NCBI GenBank assembly: GCA_916610825.1 | Contig: OU744447.1 | Span: 20,243,563 to 20,307,562 of the forward strand | Direction: 5' to 3' | Origin: Haliclystus octoradiatus | Lineage: Eukaryota > Cnidaria > Staurozoa > Stauromedusae > Haliclystidae | Length of the DNA: 64,000 nucleotides | Shown: one piece after another, positions 11,250-20,935 of the stretch | How positions within the stretch are numbered: position 1 is the stretch's first letter | How the letters are laid out: every line of letters begins with the position of its first letter | Notes under the pieces: model-generated | Databases searched by the model: none | The model's input: only the letters and a program-made list of their open reading frames with translations | What the model was told of the DNA's origin: nothing | Translations under genes and position numbers: made by a program

Positions 11250-14200
11250 ATGAGTAAATGTGTTAGGGGAAAGAGAAAATCCTGTTCAAACAAACACCAT
11301 GTAGCATGGAATTCCACTTCACAATACTTGATTGACCTTGGCACAAGACTTGGTCGCTCAAATATTTTTTCTAAGGCATTTTTTTATAAAAACTTTGGTA
11401 AAGACGGTTTTTTATGTTCACATTGTATTTTTAATTCTTTAAGTAAAAGGGAATACACAGCAAGGCTGCTTTCTAATTATGAACAACATTATTCATTCTC
11501 CAAGGTAAGAATTAAAGAAACGATACATATACATTGAACATTTCTTACTCCTGAAATTTGTGATAAATGACAGCTGATTTGACAGTTCAATGAGATAATT
11601 ATCGCTGTCATTTATCTCAAATGTTTTAGAAACAAGAATTACATAATTGAAAATAAATAAAAAGATAGTTATACAACTGCGGTATATCCTGTATATAATA
11701 GCATTAAAAATATTAGTCAACAAAGCACCACATTGCCTAATAATTTAATATGTATGTGTATATATTTATGACTTTTACAAATTATTCCAAGATATAATTT
11801 GTCCACAACATCCTTGAAGCAGCAAATTCAAGTTTTGTAATTTTTGTTTTTATTGCAAAATTGTAATTTCTTCAAGTAGTAATACCATTATTACAAATAA
11901 CTATTCTTTCTTCGTTTTAGTTCCAAGCAATCCGTTCCGAATTGGACGTAGGCGACAGTTCGCAATCTGAGAATTCTCAAGAAATAGTGCAGACATGCAG
12001 TACCAGCAATGATTCAAATGACATAGATAATGATAACAATGATGTAGTAGAGTCATCAGTAAAACTGGACACTAAAACGACAAAACATTTAGTTATTGAA
12101 TCTGAGTTATATGTTCAAATCAAGAAGTTGAGAATCTATATTAGAAAGCATTATGGAGATTCAGTACCACCATGTGGTACAGATGACTTCAAGCATTTAT
12201 GTACTCAGGCTGGCTCAGCAACATTATTTTCCACTCTTCTTGAATCTATGACTACCACACTCGACGGACCCATAAAAGTAAAATCTAATGAAAAGAAAGT
12301 TACATCTATTATTTTTACCCTAATGTTTGGCCAGTCTCGAAAAGACAACTGGTTTCAAGCAACGGTCGGACAATTAATTGGGGCGAAAGGAGTAGGGGAA
12401 TCCGGAATGTCACTTTTAAATGGATGTGGTGTCTCTGTTTCATCCAAAACAAATACTAGAAACAATAAAAAACTTGCACAGACTCATTTTGAGAAAGTAA
12501 AGTTATTTATTGATAATGCAACCAGAAAAGAAGAACTACTTGTGTTGATGATCGATGATTACAGTAATATACACACAAACAGACGCCCAAGGGATCAAAA
12601 AACATCAGAAGCACGCAGTATGGCGACTATTTTGTTAAAACGATTCCCAACAGTCAATGCAATTCGAGCTGGAACAACAAATATTGCGCAATCCCCAAAT
12701 AAAGTAGACCCAAACTTAATAATTGAGTATTTACACTTACATGAGGCCAACATGTTCAAATCTTTTTCAAGTTCAATGCCCCAGTGGCTTACATCTATGT
12801 TTTTTGATCCTGAAAAAGAAAGGTTAAGGCTACAAAGTCACAACTACCAGGCTTATCATCAAGTCAGAGAAATGAGGTCTATGGAGCATTGCTGCCTGAT
12901 TGATGAAATTGAGCTCAAGTTAAAATCCTATGAAAATTTTTCTACAGCTGTAAGTCATGCTATTATCAATGGAATGGATAAATATTTACAAACTTTTATA
13001 TGTCCATTACCTGGCGATTGGCCGGCACAATTTTATATAAGACAGCTACAATATTCAGCATCTTCTGAAAGTTCAGATTCAAAATATTTCAAAAACATTA
13101 TCCCCTTTATTGGTCCCTTACATGTGCAGCTCAATGCCAGAGAATGTGTGTGTCTCTTGAACATTGAATTTTTTCAAACTGCATACACAGCAATTTTTGG
13201 TAAATTCAAGCTTCTTGCGAAGAAACCAAAACCATGGAGGATTTCCTTTTTGGAAGAAATTTTATATAGAGGTTGGACAATCATTAGAAATCAGATCTTG
13301 ATGCAGTTTAAGGGGTGCAAAAACATTGAATTTTTATATTTTGTCAATTTATTCGATAACTATCTTCCTCTGGTTTTGTCAATTTATTCTGTTACATTTA
13401 AACAAGGCAATGCAGAGGAATATAATTACTCAATGCTAAGAATGTGGGTAATGTTCTTTTGTTTTAAAAGACATCACTACAACAAAGCACCACTGATATG
13501 GCTCTCAAACATTTTATATAGGAAAAAAATTGAGCATCCACTTTTTTACCTTTTTATAAATAATTTGAATACCCTAGATTAATATCCTGTTGAAAATTTC
13601 CATTCAACTTTGAGATCGATTTCAGCCCCACAAGATGACGCTGACAAAATAGCAATAAAAGCAAGATCATGGGAGTCCTCAAAGGTAAACCGCTCTGATC
13701 TAAAAGACAACTTTGTCACATCCAAGAGTCATACATTTGGTAGGTCAGAGTTGGAATTCTTGAAACTTGAGGCAGCCAAATTTTTGATGCCTGTTCTTAG
13801 TCAAATTAGTAAAAACAAAAACTCTGCTCAACAAGTCCAGCGTCCCCCACGGAAAAAGAAGACATGTACTTATTGGAAATTACCCAACATTTTTGGAGAA
13901 AAAATTGTGACTTCAGAAATATTACCTCTTGGGTTTCAATTTGAAAATGATGAACCAAACCCTTTACGGTGAGCATATTCAGTGTAATAGTGTTGGTATC
14001 TAGTCGTAGAATAGTTGTTGGTTTATTTATTACTAACATTTATTTTGACTATTTCAAATTTTATTAAAACAATTTTAATTCTATTATAATGAAATTGATT
14101 TGATCAATCTGATTGGTTTAGAGTTATAACGACAAAACATCATTACAAAACTAGGTTCGAAAACAGAATCCAACTTCATTATGTTGATCAGCGATAAGAA

Positions 14201-14855
14201 CAAGACATAATATTGCATATATAGATGTAAATTTGGCGCACTCGAGTAACTTCAGGAGAAAGCTGAAAGGCAAAATCACATGCTGCGGCAGCTCATGGTT
14301 TTCAGATGCCTTCGTTTTCTCCTTGCGTGCCCTCTTGCGCACCAAATACCAATTGTTTATTGCCACATGAATTTTCTGGAGGAAATGTGCCGTTTTAAAT
14401 GATAATTAAAATGGAAAAACTTATTATCAACATTTCCCAGGAAAATCAATCAACAATCTATGCAACACACATTCTCAAGCATATTTTTATTTTTATCTTA
14501 CAGTCGTTGTGACTTACAGCAATGTGAAAAAGAAGAGGTAGATTTTGAAATTCTGCATGGTTGTGGGCATTCATATCATTTATCATGCCAAAATGAAAGC
14601 AGATCATGCCCAATTTGTATGCCTAAAATTGAAGAAAATATAAGAACATTGTCAAACATTGCGGCAGAATCCATAACCAATATTACCAAAAAAAAAATTG
14701 ATCACTGTGAAGATAATGAAGATGAAAATAGTACAGATGATCACGATGATGATCCATTAAACATAGGCCTAATTAATGTACCAAGTAATCTAGACAGAGA
14801 GCTCCTTGATCTCCAGAGGGAGCTATTTTCATGGGGATTTATCGAAGGATTGTGA
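11250..14855 (+). pseudogene. Transposase-like protein with RING-type finger; one in-frame stop
   Basis: Exon 1 is 11250-11504 (donor GTAAGA), exon 2 11921-13968 (acceptor TTCGTTTTAG, donor GTGAGC), exon 3 14504-14855 (acceptor ATCTTACAG). Both junctions keep frame, giving roughly 880 residues. Exon 1 has FLCSHC. Exon 2 has an Asp-rich N-terminal segment, then LLVLMIDDYSNIHTNRRPRD, a likely first catalytic Asp region, and late VENFHSTLR, which could supply the acidic partner. Exon 3 has a C-x4-C...CGH-x3-H-x2-C...CPIC RING-like finger and an acidic tail. TAA at 13580-13582 interrupts exon 2 just before VENFHSTLR, with the same frame open on both sides. This copy is therefore probably inactive or needs readthrough. 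Similar uncharacterised proteins occur in many invertebrates; the function as transposase is inferred from position between TIRs. Confidence 0.8.
14285..14366 (-). repeat. Fragment shared with the Penelope-like relic at 46913-47230
   Basis: Within the second intron of the transposase gene, this stretch matches about 47140-47225: both contain CGTTTTCTCCTT, followed by a version of GCGCCAAATATCAAT. It is too short to tell which is the source. Confidence 0.55.
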
Positions 14856-15750
14856 TGTTGCTAAATAAATATTCTTTATCTTAGTGTATAGCTATAGCCT
14901 GATTCGATTATAGCCTATAGTGCTGTAATAGAAGCATATTTGATGATAGCCTAGTTTATAGCGATATATGTATAACGCTATAGGCCTAGACATTTAACAT
15001 TATAAGTAATATTGTAAAATCAAGTTATTAATCAAGTATTTTATTTCTCGAAAATATATTCGTAGATACAGAAAACAGCATATCAAATATGCAGATGATA
15101 CTAGACGAGATAGTTTTGCGATTGGAATTGCCCACCATGCACGTTATAGAAAGATATCGTCATGCTCTTAATGGAGTTAATGAGGCATCATCAAATGTAG
15201 GATAAAAACAAAATTAATTGAATTTCTAAACACAAAATATTGATACAGTCTAAAATAATTTACTTACATGCTATATTTTAACCAATATTCAAGCTTGTTT
15301 CATCAGCGATCGCCAGATTATTTGCAGATTGAAGTTGGAAAGAATTTCAAAAAATCCCTTCGAAGCGTCGTGAATGTAAGATTTGAGAAAACTTAAAATA
15401 TCTCAACATGCTATCGTCCGATCATGCTAATGCTATAAACAGGCCAAGAACAAGTATAAAGCAACTCAAAAGTGAAGAAATTTTTACAATCCGTTTAGAA
15501 ACCATTTATAGGCGATCAAGGTTTGTAGGCTAGTAAATTTTAACAAAATATCGTCAAAATGGCGCGAAAAAGTAAACTGTTGACTTCTTTCTGACACTCT
15601 ATTGGCTAGAATGTCAAATCGAAGCTACTTCGAAGCTGTATTTACAGGACGCAAGTTAACTTTTTTAACCAATCACGGTTTGTCCCCCTTGCTCATGATA
15701 GCAACTTCGTATCATTTAGAAACATTCTATGTGACTTTAAACTCGCAAGG

Positions 15751-16038
15751 TGATGAGAACTGTAGAATTATGTTGAAGAAATAATAATAACAACGTAGGT
15801 TGAATTGATTTGTATATTTCTTCTTATGAATAATAATATTAATTCCAAGTTGACATGTTGATAGTAGACTGTACATTCAGTTCTCATAGTTTTCATAGTT
15901 TTCATTTACTGTATTTATAGTGTTTAGATAAATGCTAGAAGCTGCTAGATCATGCATGGTCATTGTGAGTCATGCGGGGAGTCATGTAGGTTCTCCTATA
16001 TTCTAGAATGTTCTAGATGGTTCAGGAAGGTTCCTACA
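15751..16038 (-). repeat. 3' LTR of the TRIM element
   Basis: 288 bp, TG...CA. On the minus strand it reads heat-shock-element array (16033-16001), then a TATA box CTATAAATAC (15920-15911), then the rest of the LTR. It looks essentially identical to 17335-17622. Confidence 0.88.
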
Positions 16039-16414
16039 TAACTCCCCCCGCCAGATGGCGGAGCCATAAATAAAGGTGCATGATATAGGCTAAAAATGAG
16101 AAAGATTAATGCTTTAATATATGCTAAATTGTAAATAATAAATGTATGTAAATATAAATGTAAGTAATTATGGTATAGTAGAAGAAGCTATTAATGAAGG
16201 TTTTAGATATGCTTATAGACTAATTGCATAACAGTTAATGAGAAAATTCATTACAATTTTGGTGCATACCAATTTGTTTAATTGCTTTGGATTTCCAGAA
16301 AAAGAAATTTTCATACAAGTGTTATATTTGGTTTAATTTCAGTTTCTTCTATGAGCTTGGTAATCTTCAATGTTTCTTTTATAGTCATATTTTTTGCTTG
16401 TGAGTTTGATGAAT

Positions 16415-16930
16415 TCAGTATTTTCTTGAGTTGTTGCTTATTCTTGTGTGCTTGATTAATTCAGTATTTTCTTGAGTTGTTGCTTATTCTTGTGTGTTTG
16501 ATGAATTCAGTATTTTCTTGAGTTGTTGCTTATTCTTGTGTGTTTAATTTTAAACTCTGTTGTGTGTTCTAGTGTGTTTCTTAGTTCGTTTAGTATTCTT
16601 AGTGTGTTCATTGTGTTTCAATGTTCTTAGTTGAATGTTGAATGTTTCAATATTTAAAAGTTTTATGATGTTGGAATGTCCAATGTTTAGTGTTCAATAT
16701 TTAAAAGTTCCAAAATGTTGGAATGTTCAATGGTTTATGTTCAGTATTTTAAAATCTTACTTTTTTAGTTCAGTCTCTTCAGTTTTGGGTAATCCAATTC
16801 CTTGTGTTCAGTTCCATTTCTTGTGTTTATTTCCATTTCTCGTGTGTAGTTCCATAGTTCCACTCTTGTGTTTATAGTTCCATTTCTTGTGTTTAGTTCC
16901 ATTTCTTGTGTTTAGTTCCATTTCTTGTGT
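16415..16930. repeat. Simple tandem repeats inside the TRIM interior
   Basis: Three copies of a roughly 46-bp unit containing TATTTTCTTGAGTTGTTGC (16420-16545), then short units around TTGAATGTTCAATATTTAAAAG (16630-16750) and GTTCCATTTCTTGTGTTTA (about 16800-16930). No coding signal. Confidence 0.75.
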
Positions 16931-17109
16931 TTTCTGCGTATTTTGATTAGTTACGTAAAATGCCATTGTTCTTCAGTGTGGAAATCAATCTAGTTATATT
17001 GTTTTGATGCCGCGGTCGTGAATAAAATGTTGTGTTCAATTCCATGTTGTAATAAAATACTTTCAGATTTTAAAATATGTTGTAAAATCTTGAAGATTAT
17101 TCATAATTA

Positions 17110-17340
17110 GTTGTTTTTGTAATTCGACGGACCAATTGATGAGTTGTTCTTATAATTCGACGGACCAATTGATGAGTTGTTCTTATAATTCGACGGACCA
17201 ATTGATGAGTTGTTCTTATAATTCGACGGACCAATTGATGAGTTGTTCTTATAATTCGACGGACCAATTGATGAGTTGTTCTTATAATTCGACGGACCAA
17301 TTGATGAGTTGTTCTTATAATTCGACGGACCAATTGATGA
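17110..17340. repeat. 33-bp minisatellite, seven copies, made of LTR end plus PBS
   Basis: The unit contains AATTCGACGGACCAATTGAT, and the seven starts of AATTCGACGG fall at 33-bp steps from 17121 to 17319. On the minus strand each unit repeats the last bases of the LTR (CTCATCA type) plus the primer-binding-site region TTGGTCCGTCGAATTATAAG. Because 33 is divisible by three, open frames of 11-residue repeats appear on both strands. They are not genes. Confidence 0.9.
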
Positions 17341-17622
17341 GAACTGTAGAATTATGTTGAAGAAATAATAATAACAACGTAGGTTGAATTGATTTGTATA
17401 TTTCTTCTTATGAATAATAATATTAATTCCAAGTTGACATGTTGATAGTAGACTGTACATTCAGTTCTCATAGTTTTCATAGTTTTCATTTACTGTATTT
17501 ATAGTGTTTAGATAAATGCTAGAAGCTGCTAGATCATGCATGGTCATTGTGAGTCATGCGGGGAGTCATGTAGGTTCTCCTATATTCTAGAATGTTCTAG
17601 ATGGTTCAGGAAGGTTCCTACA
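17335..17622 (-). repeat. 5' LTR of the TRIM element
   Basis: Second 288-bp copy, offset by 1584 bp from the first throughout. TATA box on the minus strand at 17504-17495. It should drive transcription leftwards through the element. Confidence 0.88.
17585..17617 (-). promoter_or_regulatory. Heat-shock-element array in the TRIM 5' LTR
   Basis: TTC and GAA triplets alternate every five bases over seven units (TTCnnGAAnnTTCnnGAt, then TTCnnGAAnnTTC), with one mismatch at the fourth unit. This is the binding pattern for HSF trimers. It lies about 80 bp upstream of the minus-strand TATA box, the usual promoter geometry. The same array is at 16001-16033 in the other LTR. Confidence 0.75.
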
Positions 17623-17626
17623 AAGG

Positions 17627-18211
17627 CAACTGTTGATTGTAATAATTCAATGCTCAAGTTGTTTTTTGGCTAACAGCAACACAAGTAAAACATTGCATAT
17701 AAATTTTAGTGTTTCCCTGAAACTTCTGGTAGAATATCACATCGTACTCCTTAAATGACCTTTAATTCGTATTGAAAGTAAATTAGTTGCATATAAATAT
17801 ACTTCTCTTTCGAGTCTTGTTGATGATGTGGCAATGATGACGATTTCAAACTTCCCGCATCTACTTGTTATAAACGTTGCCTCGAACAGCAAATCGCATT
17901 CTTATCTGAAATTCTTCCATTGGCCTCGTTGTTGCTATGGCATCACGTGTATTGTTCCCATTCCTTATTCTCTATTTCGCTTATAAATTATGCTGCAGTT
18001 TATAATGTTACTAAGGAGATGAATAATTTTCTGAAATATTTCTCCAACTAGAAAGAACAATAAATTAGCTTGTACACGTGTGGAAATACAACACATCACT
18101 TTCAGCTTAGACACGTGTCCTAGAACTTAATAAAACATCGCCTCACATTTGACTTGCAGAACAGTCTTTCATTCACTTCACACAGTTTAGACGTCAAAGT
18201 TTTTGTTGGAA
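17627..18211 (+). promoter_or_regulatory. Upstream region of the F5/8C-like gene
   Basis: 585 bp between the TRIM target duplication and the next start codon. It contains two CACGTG-type motifs (near 18076 and 18113) but no clear repeat or open frame. Before the two insertions to its left it would have been part of a short divergent intergenic region shared with LAGE3. Confidence 0.4.
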
Positions 18212-20335
18212 ATGAATTTTTTCTTAGCAGTAGTTGCCGTTACTGGGCTTTGCTCAACTGTCTCCGGGTTCCTTCGTGGATTTGGATCAGATGAGAAATA
18301 TTTGAAATTTGGATTTTCAAGAGATCCAAAGACATTCTCACATGAAATCATTGCACCATGGGAAAAACCATTTAAACCTGGATATTGTGCTAGTTGGGAA
18401 TGGAACACAGAACCCAGAGTAAGAGATGAACGTATCAAAATCTGCCATAAACTTAGTGGAGGTAAGCGCATCATGCATATACCGTATTTTTGTTATTTAT
18501 TTAACAGTGCATGATTTTGCAAGATTCTCAAAAGTTGAGATCAATATTTTCGCTACAACTCAACTAATACTTTGTGTGCCTACGTCCTACAACTTTATAT
18601 AATGCTGAGAAAATTACCTGATATTTTAGTCTGAATGTTGAAATCTTCTCCAAATGCAATAGTTTATTGGAAATCAATCAATATAAAAATTTCATCATTC
18701 GAATGCCTTGCTTGTCTCCTTACTTAAAAACAAATTTAATTTCTAGGAACAGAACAGATTGATTTTAATTATGATCGTTACTTTGCATTGCGTATAATTG
18801 GTCAATACTGTTTTCAATAAAATATAAAGTGCATATAATATAGTATGTAATAATTAAGGATAGGTTCTCTTTTTCAATCATCCATTGATACCGACAATTA
18901 TGATAGTGCATATTCATAACGTGAAGCTTGTATATTAATTATAGCTGTAGCCTATGTAGTCATTTTTATTATAAAAACTCTATTTTCATTTCCAGGACGT
19001 AAACATGAATGCAATTCTGCTGATGGATTCTGTCATGATAAATGTCCCTTCAAGAATGGTAGCTATCCTTTCTGGAGATTGAGAAATGCTGATACTATGC
19101 CATCGTTATGGGCCTTGACAACTGTTCAATTTTTTGAATCCCCAACATCAAGAAATCCATCGAACAAATCACCAATGAAGGGTTATTCATCAACATTCTT
19201 TGGACCAGGTTAGTTGATCTCAAATCTCAAATGAACTATTTTATTATGGAATTAATTAATTCAACAGAATTATATACATATGAAGTTCATTGAAACTAAA
19301 TTAGGAATCGAAATCCTCGCGTATCTCTTGTCGTGCTGTAACTGTTAATAGCCAATCAAGTTAAACTTCAATACTATCCTGCAGAGTTTGCTCGGTACAA
19401 ATCTATACAGTGACTTATACATAGCAAATGTTATGCTAAATTTCTACGCCTATTTTTCGAATTGATACAAATTTATGTTACAAGATATAACCAGTGATAT
19501 TAAATCACCGTACATTATATGTAAACTTTATAATAAACAAATAAATAAAATGAGTCAAGAAAGAGACAGTATACTGTTCTCGCTACTCCAAGTTCACGCC
19601 ATATGGCGATCATCAGGCAAGTATAGGTCTTATTATTTTCAAAAAAACATATATCAATGCACTACATGGTAGAATATTACACATGATTGGGTTTATTAAT
19701 GTTACCTATTGTTTAGTTACTGTCGGTTACTTTTAAGTTTTTGACATAAAATTCAGGCTGTTTGAAAGGCACCTGTAATCCCTAGTGATATGATTTGACA
19801 ATGCACAACGCTACGACTCTATCTTCTGATTGTATTTTATATGTTCCTAATATCAAACTTTCACATGTCATTCATCATGTATAAGTCTATCAATATTATA
19901 TATTTTGAACTAGAAATGTCTTTGAATGGTATACCATTGTGTTGTGTTATGATCTAATTTAGCGTATTATATTAATCGGATCGTAATCTTTAAATCTATA
20001 GACCATGTAATTAATAATCGGTTTGTTATTTCGCAGGTTATTATCCAAGTAATGCTTTTGATAACAATCCAGAAAGTGTTTGGGTATCCAATGGTGCATC
20101 AAGCCCTGGTCTTAATTGGATTGCTTATGAATTTGACCATCCAGTTACAATTAATTCAATCCGTATTGCTGGCGAAGAAGAATACCCAGATAGATTACCA
20201 GAAAGAGTCTTTGTTGAAGCATCTTGTGAAAAATATTTCCGTAAATTTTCATCTCAATGGGTTATTGAAAATGAAAGGCATGATGTTGATAAAAGATATA
20301 ACAAACCAAGAGGTGGCGGTGGACGAAGAAATTAG
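18212..20335 (+). CDS. Secreted F5/8-type-C (discoidin)-like protein, 253 aa
   Basis: Three exons, 18212-18461, 18996-19208 and 20037-20335, with donors GTAAGC and GTTAGT, acceptors TTTCCAG and TTTCGCAG, and frame kept (762 nt in all). The product starts MNFFLAVVAVTGLCSTVSG, a good signal peptide. A cysteine-containing middle follows (CNSADGFCHDKCP). Then comes SNAFDNNPESVWVSN, with WIAYEFDHPVTINSIRIAG, the strand pattern of an F5/8 C or galactose-binding-like fold. The C-terminus is a basic GGGGRRN. It is probably an extracellular carbohydrate- or membrane-binding protein. I do not recognise a named orthologue. Confidence 0.88.
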
Positions 20336-20935
20336 AAACTTTTTATTTTGATTTTGTATAAATCATTATTATAATTTAGACTTTTTTTTCTTCTGTTTTG
20401 AAATACTTAAGAAATTTTCCCTGTAAAGAGTTGCTAATTTTCTCTTCATTTTCACGTATTAAGAATAATCAACTTGTCTATAATAGTGTCTGTCCATGGT
20501 CTGTCTTGACCGCTAGAAAGAGCTGGGTATTTGATCCGTATTATATTTCATTCACAATCATTTTCGTTCGCATTTTGATCAATCGTGTCTGCTATAAGTT
20601 CGTCACGGTTTTAACCTCACGTAAAGTAATGTTTAGCATTTTACATTTACAAATGTTAATTGTAAAAGTGCCGACGCTTGATTTTTATAGCAGGCAATTT
20701 GATGGATGGTCACAATGATAATGAAAATTTGAAAATTATATACTTTGTTTCAAGTTTCTATTTGTCACAGTTGGTCGATTGTTCTTTCTTTTTTCGCGTT
20801 GTCGTATCCTAGCAACGGTAACACTTGTGTAGAATTCGAATGTTGATATGTTTCGAATTTGCTGCTGACGCGGTATTGAAAGAAAATAAAAATAAATCTC
20901 AAAATGACATTTTGAGAGGTAAATATATCGCTAGA
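20336..20935. other. Intergenic, promoter side of the EF-hand gene
   Basis: 600 bp between two genes on the same strand. It should hold the 3' end of the discoidin-like gene and the promoter of the next. An in-frame ATG at about 20840 offers an alternative, longer N-terminus for the EF-hand protein. No repeat stands out. Confidence 0.4.

Larger units (their letters stand above)
10604..15693 (+). mobile_element. 5.1-kb DNA transposon, 425-bp TIRs, 9-bp TSD, RING-containing transposase gene
   Basis: The ends are AGCAAGGGGGACAAACC at 10604 and its reverse complement ending at 15693. The inverted repeats 10604-11028 and 15269-15693 are each 425 bp and look essentially identical, which suggests recent movement. 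The perfect direct repeat CATGATAGC flanks it at 10595-10603 and 15694-15702. Inside is one three-exon gene (11250-14855). Long TIRs, a 9-bp duplication and a C-terminal zinc finger recall Mutator-type elements, especially the Rehavkus branch. That placement is my inference; the core was not matched by a search. It landed 127 bp upstream of the LAGE3 start codon. Confidence 0.93.
15751..17622 (-). mobile_element. Non-autonomous LTR retroelement (TRIM type), complete
   Basis: Two 288-bp direct repeats, 15751-16038 and 17335-17622, begin TG and end CA, and AAGG flanks the unit at 15747-15750 and 17623-17626. Read on the minus strand, the copy at 17335-17622 is the 5' LTR. It is followed after two bases by a primer-binding-site-like TGGTCCGTCGAATTATAA (17332 downward). 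The other LTR is preceded by a polypurine tract CGGGGGGAGT (16041-16050). The 1.3-kb interior has no gag or pol, only simple repeats. It is therefore a miniature element that must borrow enzymes. It sits 48 bp beyond the right target duplication of the RING transposon. Confidence 0.9.

Noticed and set aside
15602..15784. Protein beginning MARMSNRSYFEAVF as its own gene
   Set aside because: It is the other copy of the transposon TIR reading into flanking DNA. The first codon is not even an ATG.
17097..17460. Open frames on both strands with 11-residue repeats
   Set aside because: They arise because the 33-bp minisatellite is a multiple of three without stops. All three frames reported are repeats of the same DNA.
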